Source: an uncultured Sphingomonadales bacterium (GTDB lineage Bacteria > Pseudomonadota > Alphaproteobacteria > Sphingomonadales > Sphingomonadaceae). Taken from it: a stretch of 64,000 bases of DNA. The stretch is taken from positions 62,001 to 126,000 of the forward strand of contig CAIMDB010000008.1 of the NCBI GenBank assembly GCA_903839675.1, given 5' to 3'. Under the pieces are notes generated by a model. It was given only the letters and a program-made list of their open reading frames with translations, had not been told where the DNA came from and did not search any database. Below are positions 26,406-35,094 of the stretch, piece after piece (positions within the stretch are counted from its first letter, which is position 1; every line of letters starts with the position of its first letter). The position numbers and the translations under genes were made by a program.

Positions 26406-28025
26406 TCAACGGAAGCGGATCTTCGCCTTTGGCGGATATTTGGCCATCGTTGCGCCATGCACAGCGATGAGCTGGCCGAGCGCATAGGACGGCGCCCATG
26501 CCTTTTCGATCAGCACAGATTTGCGCTCTTTGGGATCGAGATAGAGATTGTACATCCAACCGTTGAGCGGCGTCATGACTTGTGCGTTGTCGAGCCCGCC
26601 CATGTCCCGCACATTGCCCGAGCCGATCTGAATTTCAGAGGTCGCCATCTTGTAATAGCGCCAACGCACGGCTGAAAAGAGATCCACATTCCAAAGGAAC
26701 ACCGCTTCGCGCGCGGACTCGCCATTGTCGGCAAGGAGGAAGGATGTCTGGTCGATACCGTCAATATAGCGATCGGCGGGCACAGCCTTCCCCGCATCAA
26801 CACCCGCCACTGCAAGGCTGGTATTGAACATGTCGGTCATGTCGAACAGGCCGTCAGACACCCGCCCCGGTTTGATCATGCCTGGCCACCAGAAGATACC
26901 CGGCACACGCACGCCACCTTCCAGTGTGGTGCCCTTCGCACCGCGGAAGGGCGTCGTGCCGCTTTCGGGGTAGCTGTCTTCTTCCGGCCCATTGTCCGAT
27001 GTAAAGAAGACGATGGTGTTGTCGGCGATCTTTAAATCTTCGAGCAGCTTGGTCAGGCGGCCGACAATATCGTCCACTTCAATCACGCTGTCGCGATACA
27101 CATCCTTGGTTGCGGACTTCCCGACAAACGCTTTGCTGGGCTGATTGAAATAATGGACCTTCGTGAAATTGTGGCTGAGGTAAAAGGGCTTGCCGGACTT
27201 AGCCGAGCGACGAATGAAATCTTCCGAAAACGCGGCAAACTTCTGGTCAAGGGTGGCATCATTGCTCCAGTTGATCTGGCCGAGTGACTTACCGCCACCT
27301 TCCTTGGTCGCAGACCAGAGGTCCCGACTGCCCGGCATGGAGCGCAACTGGGCGAGCAACTCAGGATCATTCGCGACGTCCGACGCGGACGGATGCTCTT
27401 CCTGATAAGCGTTAGAGACGCCTAAGAAACCGGTGAATTCATCAAAGCCGACCTGCCAGGGACGGGAGCCTTCCTTCTCGCCCAAATGCCATTTGCCTGA
27501 AAGCGCGGTGCGATAACCGGCACCAGACAGGATTTTGGCGGCGAGAAGTTCGCTGGAAATGTCTGCGTTGTCGTTCAAAAGCTTCGGTGAGGTGAGGCCG
27601 GACCGAACCGGCAAACGCCCGGTATTAAGAGCGGCGCGCGTGGGCGTGCAACTGGGCTGCGCATAGGTGGACGTGAGCTTCAGCCCTTCGCGGGCCAGCC
27701 GGTCGATGTGCGGCGTGGGGGCACCCAGTGACTCCCCGCCGCCATAGGCCCCGACATCGCCATAGCCGAGGTCATCAACAACGAAGATGAGAATGTTGGG
27801 TCGCTTGCCGGTGCGCTTGTAGATCGCGTCGAGCTTGGCCTGCGCTGCGCGGGCCTGATTTGGGCGCAGCAAAGCAGGTTCAAAATTGTCGCGCTGGCGC
27901 TCTGCCTTGAGGACGGGCGAGACGCGGGACATGGACCCGACTGAAAGACCTGCCGGAACCGACATCTGCTGAGCAGACGCCCCAGCCCCTGCACACAGCA
28001 ATGCAGCGATAAACGCGCGCTTCAT
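26406..28025 (-). CDS. Exported sulfatase (arylsulfatase family)
   Basis: A 539-residue sulfatase with a signal peptide (MKRAFIAALLCAGAGASAQQ). The formylglycine motif CTPTRAALNTGR (C126) follows the canonical CxPxR pattern, and the metal-binding DD (VVDDLGYGD, 84-85) is present. It would remove sulfate from an alkyl or aryl ester in the periplasm. The Cys-type enzyme needs a formylglycine-generating enzyme, which is not in the window. The start at 28025 follows GAGGA; the ORF-track start is inside the shared operator region. It is divergent from the alkylsulfatase-like gene. Confidence 0.93.
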   Translation of the reverse strand: MKRAFIAALLCAGAGASAQQMSVPAGLSVGSMSRVSPVLKAERQRDNFEPALLRPNQARAAQAKLDAIYKRTGKRPNILIFVVDDLGYGDVGAYGGGESLGAPTPHIDRLAREGLKLTSTYAQPSCTPTRAALNTGRLPVRSGLTSPKLLNDNADISSELLAAKILSGAGYRTALSGKWHLGEKEGSRPWQVGFDEFTGFLGVSNAYQEEHPSASDVANDPELLAQLRSMPGSRDLWSATKEGGGKSLGQINWSNDATLDQKFAAFSEDFIRRSAKSGKPFYLSHNFTKVHYFNQPSKAFVGKSATKDVYRDSVIEVDDIVGRLTKLLEDLKIADNTIVFFTSDNGPEEDSYPESGTTPFRGAKGTTLEGGVRVPGIFWWPGMIKPGRVSDGLFDMTDMFNTSLAVAGVDAGKAVPADRYIDGIDQTSFLLADNGESAREAVFLWNVDLFSAVRWRYYKMATSEIQIGSGNVRDMGGLDNAQVMTPLNGWMYNLYLDPKERKSVLIEKAWAPSYALGQLIAVHGATMAKYPPKAKIRFR

Positions 28026-28075
28026 GACATCCTCTTTCGCAGTTCTAGCTTTAATTTGCGCTGAGATTACCGAAT

Positions 28076-28103
28076 GCGTATCGATGCGCAATAGGATTTA
28101 CGC
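28076..28103. promoter_or_regulatory. Shared operator, GCGTA(t)-N16-TTACGC
   Basis: GCGTAT (28076-28081, 5 of 6) and TTACGC (28098-28103) are exactly 16 nt apart, in the middle of the 103-bp region between the divergent sulfatase and alkylsulfatase-like genes. One site could co-regulate both. Confidence 0.65.
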
Positions 28104-28128
28104 AAACAACCAAGACCTAGGAGAGAAA

Positions 28129-29571
28129 ATGCGTTTCGGCATCATCATGGCGCTGTTCGCGTCCGCACCTGCATTAGCAAGCGGCTTTACGCCCTCGCCC
28201 GATGATCTCGTTGTCCAAAAGGGCCGCGCACTGATCGCGCAGGAGCATCCGGACATTGTGAAGCACATGGCGCGGCAGGATGGCTTTGGCGGCCCCAAAT
28301 CGGCGCTCATCGCCCGCGCGATGCTCTCCACCGCGCCCGAGGTTGTGGCCGAAGCCCGCGCCAAGATGACGATAGAGCCGCATGGCAATAGCATGTGGCT
28401 GATCCGCTTTCCCTATGTGAACGTCGCACTCATCGAAACCCGCGACAGCCTCGTCCTCTTCGATTCCGGCTATGCCTCTATCGGCGTCGTCCTGAAGGAC
28501 GTCATCCCGACGCTGAGCAAGAAACCGCTCAAGACCATCTTCCTGTCTCACACCCATGTCGACCACAGCTATGGCGCGCGTGAACTGGTGAAGCTGCCCT
28601 CCCGCCCCCGCGTGATTGCCAGCGCGCAGATGCTGAAAGCCATCGACACCGACCTGCGGCTCGGCGGCTCCATCGGACGTTACAACAATCAACCGCTATC
28701 GCTCCAGCCTTCGACCAAGGCCGATGTTGTCGTGCCGGATGAGACGTTCGAGGGCCGCAAAACCTACAAGATCGGCGGAGAGACCTTCGTCGTAACGCAC
28801 GCACCAGGCGAGACCGAGGACCAGATCTGGCTCTCCATTCCCGGCCGCAAGACCATCGTGACGGCTGACTATTATCAGGGCTTCCTCCCCAATGCGGGCA
28901 ATGGCAAGCGGCTGCAGCGCTATGTCGAGGAATGGACGGCGGCCTATCGCGAGATGGCCGCGCTAAAGCCGGAGATCATGCTGCCAATGCACGGCGCGGC
29001 TATTGAGGGCGCGGACAAGATCGTGCCCACGCTCACCACCTATGCCGATGCGTTTGACCATATTCTGACGCAGGTCGTGAACCGCCTCAACGCAGGCGAA
29101 CGCAAGGACGTGATCGCGGCGACCATCGACTGGCCGGAACGGTTCGCGAAGAACCCGCTGCTGGAGGCCCAGTATAACCGCCCCGCCGATATCGCGCGCA
29201 TGATCATGAAGCGCTGGACCGGCTGGTGGGACGATGTGCCGTCACACTTTGCCGCGATGACCTTCGACGCCGAAGCGCGTGAGGTACTGCGATTGGCGGG
29301 AGGCCTAGACGCGGTCGAGAAGCGCGCCCGCGCGGTGCTGCCGACCGACCCGATGCTCGCCGCACGCCTCGCCGACTGGGCCTATTTCGGCGCGCCCGAT
29401 GATCCCAAGGCCCTCCAACTCGCCATAGACGTCTACCTCGCCCGCATCGCCGAGCCGGACATGCCGGTGCAGGAAGGGCTCATCTATCTGGATGTGGCCG
29501 CAAAGGCGCGGGCTAGGTTGGCGGAGTTGGTGGACAACAATCTAATCAGAAACTCTGGCATCTCAAAGTAA
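28129..29571 (+). CDS. Exported metallo-beta-lactamase-fold hydrolase, alkylsulfatase-like
   Basis: A 480-residue protein with a signal peptide (MRFGIIMALFASAPALASG) and the metal site SHTHVDHSYGA (H141, H143, D145, H146). After the MBL domain, MKRWTGWWDDVPSHFAA and ARLADWAYFGAPDDPKAL look like the dimerisation domain of SdsA1-type alkylsulfatases, although the protein is shorter than SdsA1. The start at 28129 follows TAGGAGAG. Next to a formylglycine sulfatase it suggests that sulfate esters are removed by two mechanisms. Another hydrolysis (for example of a lactone) cannot be excluded. Confidence 0.85.
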   Translation: MRFGIIMALFASAPALASGFTPSPDDLVVQKGRALIAQEHPDIVKHMARQDGFGGPKSALIARAMLSTAPEVVAEARAKMTIEPHGNSMWLIRFPYVNVALIETRDSLVLFDSGYASIGVVLKDVIPTLSKKPLKTIFLSHTHVDHSYGARELVKLPSRPRVIASAQMLKAIDTDLRLGGSIGRYNNQPLSLQPSTKADVVVPDETFEGRKTYKIGGETFVVTHAPGETEDQIWLSIPGRKTIVTADYYQGFLPNAGNGKRLQRYVEEWTAAYREMAALKPEIMLPMHGAAIEGADKIVPTLTTYADAFDHILTQVVNRLNAGERKDVIAATIDWPERFAKNPLLEAQYNRPADIARMIMKRWTGWWDDVPSHFAAMTFDAEAREVLRLAGGLDAVEKRARAVLPTDPMLAARLADWAYFGAPDDPKALQLAIDVYLARIAEPDMPVQEGLIYLDVAAKARARLAELVDNNLIRNSGISK

Positions 29572-29649
29572 TCGTGCGCAATCATAATCTTCTATCCAAT
29601 TTTCATAAACGAGCTTGATCAAAATCACTACGCTAGCCATATTCGGAAG

Positions 29650-29892
29650 ATGATCTACGCTTTGATTTTCATCGCTTTCGGCTTTTATTCGTTCATTCGA
29701 GCAAGCGTGATAGCCGAAAAGGAAAAGAAGCGGCATAGTGATCGATTGACGCAACTGATTGCAGGCGAACCAGAAATTTATTTTGAAGAACGCCGATCTT
29801 TGGAGGCATATCCGCCGAGGTCTGTTGGACGACTTCAGCTATTTGGGCTGCTGGCTGTTGTTCTAGGCGTGCTCATCGCATTTCGAAGCTAG
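29650..29892 (+). CDS. Small predicted membrane protein, unknown
   Basis: An 80-residue ORF with an N-terminal hydrophobic segment (MIYALIFIAFGFYSFI), a charged middle (EKEKKRHSDR) and a C-terminal hydrophobic segment (LFGLLAVVLGVLIAF). The base composition is more AT-rich than the surroundings, and there is no strong SD. The rest of the gap 29572-29946 holds AT-rich sequence and an AGAAC/GTTCT palindrome but no other gene that I can see. Confidence 0.45.
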   Translation: MIYALIFIAFGFYSFIRASVIAEKEKKRHSDRLTQLIAGEPEIYFEERRSLEAYPPRSVGRLQLFGLLAVVLGVLIAFRS

Positions 29893-29946
29893 CTTTGCGG
29901 CATAGGAACAGTTCACAGAACACGTTCTCCCAGTCGCAACCCTGCC

Positions 29947-30729
29947 CTAATCCTCAAACGCCGGTGCCCACGCCACGCCGTTGATGTGCCCGCCGCCATC
30001 CGCATAGATGGTGTTGCCCGTCACATAGCGGCAATCGTCACTGGCGAGAAACAAAGCGACGCCGGCAATGTCCGCCTCCGGATCGCCGAGGCGCCCCATC
30101 GGGTTGGCGGCATTGATCTGCCCGATCATTTCGGGCTGCATTTCCGCCATGCGGCGGGATGAGGCAGACCATGCCGCCGGACAGATGACGTTGCAGCAAA
30201 TGCCAAAGGGTGCCCATTCGCGCGCGGCGGTGCGGGTATAGGCGCGCAAGGCCTCCTTTGAGGCGTTGTAGTCCGCGCTACCCATATGTGCGTTGACACC
30301 GTTCAACGACCCCATGTTGATGACGCGGCCCCAGCCTTGCGCTTTCATGTGCGGGAGCGCGGCTTCCATCGCCCATTTGACGCCCCACAGGTTCATGCCG
30401 AGCGCAGAGAGGAAATCCTCGTCCGATTTCTTCTCGATCCGCGCGACACCATTGCCGCGATAGGCGTTGTTGACGAGGATATCGACCGGCGCGGAGGCAG
30501 CCATCATGGTGGCGACGGCGCCCTTGTCGGTGACGTCGACGAAAACCGCTTCTGCCGAATGGCCTGCATCCGTCAGCGCGCGGGCCTCCGCGACAGCCTT
30601 TTCATGATCGAAATCGGCCATCACCACGTGCGCCCCTTCTGCGGCGAACCGGCGGGCGATGCCAAGGCCAATGCCATCCGCTGCCCCCGTGATGAGCGCG
30701 CGGCGCCCTTCTAGTCGTCCGTCGGTCAA
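29947..30729 (-). CDS. Short-chain dehydrogenase/reductase
   Basis: A 260-residue SDR with TGAADGIG (14-21), NNAY (87-90), catalytic Ser141, Tyr154, Lys158 (DYNASK) and the C-terminal YADGGGHINGV. It overlaps the XRE-type regulator gene upstream by 4 bp, so the regulator and the SDR are co-expressed. Confidence 0.91.
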   Translation of the reverse strand: MTDGRLEGRRALITGAADGIGLGIARRFAAEGAHVVMADFDHEKAVAEARALTDAGHSAEAVFVDVTDKGAVATMMAASAPVDILVNNAYRGNGVARIEKKSDEDFLSALGMNLWGVKWAMEAALPHMKAQGWGRVINMGSLNGVNAHMGSADYNASKEALRAYTRTAAREWAPFGICCNVICPAAWSASSRRMAEMQPEMIGQINAANPMGRLGDPEADIAGVALFLASDDCRYVTGNTIYADGGGHINGVAWAPAFED

Positions 30730-31466
30730 TTCTTCTCTCCCTCAAAGGCATCCAGCCCCGACACATCGAGTGGGCGGGCAGCGCAAAGCATCCCGTGCCA
30801 TGCCCGCGGCAGATGCGCCATATCCCGGTCCCGCTCAGCAAGTGCCTGCACGTCGCGCCTGTGTTTCTCGATCAGCTCGGCGAGCGTGGCGGCACCCTGT
30901 GCCGATAGCTTCATCACTTCCGACGCATAGACCGCGCGCTCATCGGCAAAGTCCATCGCCAAAAACTGCGCCTTCATCTGGTCTTCAAACATCGCGCGCA
31001 TCGGCGTCTTGCGCCAGACGATAGCCCGATCCACCAAGGGGCGAACGCGCCAACCGGGGCGGCGGTCGATGAGCGCCAGCCGCTCCAGCCGCAATAGCGC
31101 CGCCTCCATCTGGCGCGGGGTCACATCGAAATCCTTGGCCACTTCGGTCGGCGTATATCCGCCCAATATGACGATGAAGAGGAAGGACAAGAACGCATCC
31201 TGGCTGAGCGCACGTTCCTGCGCGAGGGTGAGTTCCTGCGCCAGCCCTTCAGCGGCCCCTTCTGCCAATCGCGAAAGCTCAGCGATGTCGGTACCGGCAA
31301 TGTCCGCAAGCCGATCCAGCCCGTCGAGCGTCAGGCCCCGGCCGGCAAGCCAGCGTTTGGCCGTTGCCTCTCCCACGCCCAGTTTTTCGGCCAAGCGGGG
31401 TGCCGTCCACCCTCCGGCACGGAGCATTTGCCGCAGTGGCGGCAGAAGAGCATGAGATCGTTTCAC
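30726..31466 (-). CDS. XRE-like helix-turn-helix transcriptional regulator
   Basis: A 246-residue protein. The N-terminal about 60 residues read as an XRE-type HTH (LRQMLRAGGWTAPRLAEKLGVGEATAKRWLAGRGLTLDGL). The middle part (GYTPTEVAKDFDVTPRQMEAALLRLERLALIDRRPGWRV) looks like a second winged helix with its wing. The C-terminal helices are of unknown role. It overlaps the SDR gene by 4 bp. It is divergent from the amidohydrolase operon across a 129-bp region that contains a perfect AGATCAT-ctt-ATGATCT repeat, a plausible autoregulatory site. Confidence 0.75.
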   Translation of the reverse strand: MKRSHALLPPLRQMLRAGGWTAPRLAEKLGVGEATAKRWLAGRGLTLDGLDRLADIAGTDIAELSRLAEGAAEGLAQELTLAQERALSQDAFLSFLFIVILGGYTPTEVAKDFDVTPRQMEAALLRLERLALIDRRPGWRVRPLVDRAIVWRKTPMRAMFEDQMKAQFLAMDFADERAVYASEVMKLSAQGAATLAELIEKHRRDVQALAERDRDMAHLPRAWHGMLCAARPLDVSGLDAFEGEKN

Positions 31467-31476
31467 GATACGAAAT

Positions 31477-31493
31477 AGATCATCTTATGATCT
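31477..31493. promoter_or_regulatory. Perfect inverted repeat upstream of the XRE-like regulator
   Basis: AGATCAT (31477-31483), a 3-nt spacer, and ATGATCT (31487-31493) form a perfect 7-3-7 palindrome 11 bp upstream of the regulator start (31466). Its sequence is unrelated to the shared GCGTAA operator. It is a candidate autoregulatory operator for the neighbouring HTH protein. Confidence 0.5.
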
Positions 31494-31595
31494 TGTTTGC
31501 AAGTCCTAGGATGGACGCCCGACCCGGTTCGAGTCAAACTCTGCTCCAGAATCATCAAGGCCTCAAAGGCCAAAAACGAGGAAATGGAGCAGAGG

Positions 31596-33338
31596 ATGAA
31601 CGATATCCTGATCAAGAACGGCACCGTCGTCGATGGAACAGGCGCCGCCGCGTTTGCCGCAGATGTGCGCATTAAGAATGGTGTGATCGCCGAAGTCGGG
31701 CAGAACCTTACCGCCGGTGGTGAGCGCGTGTTTGACGCCGATGGCTGCATCGTTTCCCCCGGCTTTATCGAAAGCCACACCCATTATGATGCATCGATGT
31801 GGTGGCAGCCGGATCTCGATCCGCTCCCCGGCTATGGCGCGACGACGATGATCCTCGGCAATTGCGGATTCTCAATGGCCCCGCTGCACCCGTCCAAGCA
31901 GGCGCGCGATGAAGTTATGGGCATCTTCTCCTTCTTCGAAGATATCCCCATTGGCCCATTCCAGCAGAATGTGCCTTGGGATTGGACGACATGGTCCGAG
32001 TATCGCAAGTCCTTCGAAGCGAACGTCAAGGTTCCGCTGAACTATGCCAGCTATGTCGGGCACATCCCCCTGCGGCTCGCCGCGATGGGCATGGACGCTT
32101 GGGATCGCGCCGCAACGCCTGCTGAAATCGCAAGGATGGCAGAACTGCTCGACGACGCGCTGGCCGCAGGCGCGCTTGGCCTGTCGGACAATATGCACGA
32201 CCATGACGGCGATAACCGCCCTGTGCCGTCGCTTCTGGCCGACGATGCCGAATTCTCCGCGCTGTTCGACGTCATGGATCGCTATCCCAGCACTTGTTAC
32301 CAGATCATCGTCGACACCTTCATGCGGATGAACGGTCCGGCCAATCTCAAGCGGCTGGAAGGTCTGCTCGCGGGCCGCAAGATCCGTGTTCAGATTGCAG
32401 GGGGCATCCCGACGCTTTGGTTCCAGGCCGGAATCCTGCCCGAAATGCAGAAGACGATCAACGAGATGCGCGCAGCGGGCGTCGATGTATGGCCGGGCTT
32501 TGCGCACGTTTCGCCCACCTCTGTGCTCTCGATCACAAAGTCGCTGATCTTCGCGCAGTCGAACGACTATGTCTGGCATGAGGTCGTGCTCGCCGAAACC
32601 CATGCGGAAAAGGAACGCCTGCTGCGTGATCCGGACTGGCGCGCTCGGGCACGTGAAAGCTGGGACACGCAGGCTTGGGATCACTCCCCGCTAAAGAACC
32701 CGCAGGAACTGCTGATGCTCGACAGCGAAAACGGTGTGGGGCCAGTTGGCGGCACGCTCAAGGAATTCGCAGACAGCCGTGGCATCCACCGTTCTGACGC
32801 AATGGCCGACTGGATTTTGGAAAACGGTCTGCTCTCGACCGTCCACATGGCGCCCTTCCCCAAGGACGAAGCGCTGACGGTGGAGTTGATGAAGGACCCC
32901 AAGACAGTCGGCAACATCTCCGATGCTGGCGCGCACCTTCAGATGCTGTGCGGTGGCGGTGAGAATGCACTCCTCCTGACCAAATATGTGCAGGAAGAAA
33001 AGTCACTGACGCTGGAAGAGGCCATCCATGTGATGACCGGCAAGCTGGCCGAACACTTCTTCCTGCCGGATCGTGGCGTGATCTCACCGGGCAAGCGCGC
33101 GGACATCGCCGTGTTCCACATGGATGAAGTCGGCTACCGCCAGTTTGAAAAGGCTTGGGATGTGCCCGATGGAAAGGGCGGCACCACCTGGCGCTTCACC
33201 CGTCCGCCATTGCCGACACGTCTGACTCTGGTCAACGGCGTGCCAACCTTCGAGAACGGCGCCTATACAGGTGCTAAGCCGGGCCAGTTCCTGAGCCCTG
33301 CAAATGATGTAGACCAAGCTTTGGAAGCAGCGGAGTAA
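31596..33338 (+). CDS. D-aminoacylase-like amidohydrolase
   Basis: A 580-residue cytoplasmic metal-dependent hydrolase of the N-acyl-D-amino-acid deacylase type. The metal motif is GFIESHTHYDASMWW (H61, H63), with the family Cys in ILGNCGFS (C89) and a C-terminal Asp in ISDAGAHLQM. C-terminal strand residues (GVISPGKRADIAVF) close the small beta-domain. The start at 31596 has GGAG 6 nt upstream. It is followed after 5 bp by a Coq4-like gene. Hydrolysis of an amide-linked conjugate of the island's substrate is a reasonable guess; a ring-amide or lactone is also possible. Confidence 0.87.
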   Translation: MNDILIKNGTVVDGTGAAAFAADVRIKNGVIAEVGQNLTAGGERVFDADGCIVSPGFIESHTHYDASMWWQPDLDPLPGYGATTMILGNCGFSMAPLHPSKQARDEVMGIFSFFEDIPIGPFQQNVPWDWTTWSEYRKSFEANVKVPLNYASYVGHIPLRLAAMGMDAWDRAATPAEIARMAELLDDALAAGALGLSDNMHDHDGDNRPVPSLLADDAEFSALFDVMDRYPSTCYQIIVDTFMRMNGPANLKRLEGLLAGRKIRVQIAGGIPTLWFQAGILPEMQKTINEMRAAGVDVWPGFAHVSPTSVLSITKSLIFAQSNDYVWHEVVLAETHAEKERLLRDPDWRARARESWDTQAWDHSPLKNPQELLMLDSENGVGPVGGTLKEFADSRGIHRSDAMADWILENGLLSTVHMAPFPKDEALTVELMKDPKTVGNISDAGAHLQMLCGGGENALLLTKYVQEEKSLTLEEAIHVMTGKLAEHFFLPDRGVISPGKRADIAVFHMDEVGYRQFEKAWDVPDGKGGTTWRFTRPPLPTRLTLVNGVPTFENGAYTGAKPGQFLSPANDVDQALEAAE

Positions 33339-33343
33339 GCCCC

Positions 33344-34222
33344 ATGGAAGTTAAAGTTGGCGAAGGCGAACGCGCCTATTTCAATGGCGGTATCCGTCAG
33401 GTGGAGACCGAAAGCTCGGTTCTCATCAGTTCCTCCAAATATCTCAACAACGCAGAACTGCGGAACCTGATCGCGCAGGAAATGCTGCGCCGCAACGGGC
33501 CGGACCTGCCCAACACGGCCTTCATTCCCGAAGTCGCGCAGATCCTGATGATGAGTGAGGATTTCGGCCGGATCATGCAGCTGTTTGAAGAAGAGAAGGC
33601 CCGCCTTCCCCGCTTCAAGGACTGGTGCGACAAAAGGGCACTCGCCGATTTCAAGAAGGATGAAGTGAAGGATTGCGCACCGGGCACGCTCGGTGCTGCG
33701 CTCTACGACTTCATGGTCAACTCAGGCTATGAGCTCGACATCTTCTACCGTGAAATCCAGGTGGTGAATGATCTTACCTTCTACCTGCGCCAGACCGCAT
33801 TGACGCACGACATCGAACATATCGTCTCGGGCTTCGGGCCCAATCATGGTGGCGAAGTGGCTCTGCTCAATGCAAACATGCATGCAAAGGCGCGCTATTT
33901 CCACCCAGAGCTGTCCGCGTTCCTCAGCCGCGTTGCGACCTATTTGAAGGCCAAGACGATCATGAAGGACGGGCTGCACTATGCGGAAGCCATGACGCTC
34001 AATCTGGAAGCAGAATATCAGGGTGCCGTGCAGGGCCGGAACTGGAAGTACCCGATGATGCTCGCTGACTGGCGCGCCATGACGGATTGGAAAATTGCCG
34101 ATATCCGCGAGGAACTTGGCATTACTCCAGTTCCACCAGAAGGTCTGTGGGAAGACACCAACCGCCTGTGCAATGAGGATGACCCGCATTATGGTCAGCC
34201 TTTGGCAGAGGCCGCTGAATAG
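33344..34222 (+). CDS. Coq4-family protein (second paralog)
   Basis: A 292-residue protein with the Coq4 signature HDxxHx11E (H155-D156-x2-H159, E171; HDIEHIVSGFGPNHGGE). It shares SSVLISSSKYLN and KDCAPGTLG with the protein at 14525 but has diverged elsewhere. It starts 5 bp after the D-aminoacylase-like gene, so it is co-transcribed with a catabolic enzyme. The N-terminal extension (MEVKVGEGERAYFNGGIRQV) is absent from the paralog. A metal-dependent oxidative step on a ring acid is a hypothesis from the Coq4 family; no ubiquinone gene is nearby. Confidence 0.85.
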   Translation: MEVKVGEGERAYFNGGIRQVETESSVLISSSKYLNNAELRNLIAQEMLRRNGPDLPNTAFIPEVAQILMMSEDFGRIMQLFEEEKARLPRFKDWCDKRALADFKKDEVKDCAPGTLGAALYDFMVNSGYELDIFYREIQVVNDLTFYLRQTALTHDIEHIVSGFGPNHGGEVALLNANMHAKARYFHPELSAFLSRVATYLKAKTIMKDGLHYAEAMTLNLEAEYQGAVQGRNWKYPMMLADWRAMTDWKIADIREELGITPVPPEGLWEDTNRLCNEDDPHYGQPLAEAAE

Positions 34223-34271
34223 CCAAAAATCAGCTTAAAAGCTGCAAATTTGAATTGAAACACCCACTCAA

Positions 34272-34317
34272 CCCAGATATGCGTAATCCAATAACAAATT
34301 GATTACGCATATCTGGG
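34272..34317. promoter_or_regulatory. Shared operator, perfect 17-bp inverted repeat
   Basis: The arm CCCAGATATGCGTAATC (34272-34288) pairs perfectly with 34301-34317 across a 12-nt loop, and contains GCGTAA-N16-TTACGC at its core. It lies between the Coq4-like gene and the SDR gene. The right arm reaches the ribosome-binding region (GGGAGAG) of the GTG start at 34328. It could serve as an operator in DNA or as a hairpin that hides the SD in mRNA. Confidence 0.85.
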
Positions 34318-34327
34318 AGAGTGAAGC

Positions 34328-35086
34328 GTGCGCGGACTTTCAGGCAAGGTAGGCATTCTCGCCGGCGGTGGTCGCGGCATTGGTGCGGCAACTGCAAAGC
34401 GTCTTGCCAGTGAAGGGGCCGCAATCGTCATCGGCGATCTGATGGGCGACTGGGCCCGCGAAGTGGCCGACGCCATCAACGCATCTGGCGGCAAGGCCAT
34501 CGGCGTGGACCTTGATGGCACCAGCGCAGAGTCTCAGGCGGCGATTGTCGCTGCAGCCAAGGCTGAATTTGGCGGGCTCGATTTCTACCATTCCAACCTC
34601 GCTGGCGGCACCGAAGGCGATATAGACGCCCTGAACTGCCCGGTCGAGGTTCTGGAAAAGAGCTTCGCGATCAACACGAAGAGCCACTTCCTCGCAACCC
34701 AAGCCGCCCTGCCCGCCATCATTGAGCGCGGCGGTGGCGCCATGATCTACACCTCATCCGGCGCAGCGTCCGGTGGCGCGCCTTGGCAGGTCGCCTATCC
34801 GATGACGAAGAATGCGATCCATGCCCTCGCCCGTCACGTCGCTGCCAAGTACGGCAAGCAAGGCATCCGCGCGAACGTGATTTGTCCCGGGCTGGTGCTG
34901 ACCGAAGCCGTGAAGCAGCATTTGACCGACGAATATGTCGAGCGCGGCCTGAAAGCCATTCCTCACACCCGCTTGGGCCAGCCGGAGGATATTGCGGCAG
35001 CCGTGACGTTCCTCGCCTCTGACGATGGTGCCTGGGTCAACGGACAGGTCTGGCACGTCAATGGCGGCGCGCAGATGCGCGATTGA
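34328..35086 (+). CDS. Short-chain dehydrogenase/reductase
   Basis: A 252-residue SDR with AGGGRGIG near the N-terminus, SNLAGG in place of NNAG, and catalytic Tyr157/Lys161 (AYPMTK). It starts with GTG at 34328, directly after the 17-bp inverted repeat. The downstream MFS gene begins at or within a few bases of its stop, so the pair forms an operon. The altered cofactor motif does not prevent NAD(P) binding in known SDRs. Confidence 0.9.
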   Translation: MRGLSGKVGILAGGGRGIGAATAKRLASEGAAIVIGDLMGDWAREVADAINASGGKAIGVDLDGTSAESQAAIVAAAKAEFGGLDFYHSNLAGGTEGDIDALNCPVEVLEKSFAINTKSHFLATQAALPAIIERGGGAMIYTSSGAASGGAPWQVAYPMTKNAIHALARHVAAKYGKQGIRANVICPGLVLTEAVKQHLTDEYVERGLKAIPHTRLGQPEDIAAAVTFLASDDGAWVNGQVWHVNGGAQMRD

Positions 35087-35094
35087 CCCAGACC

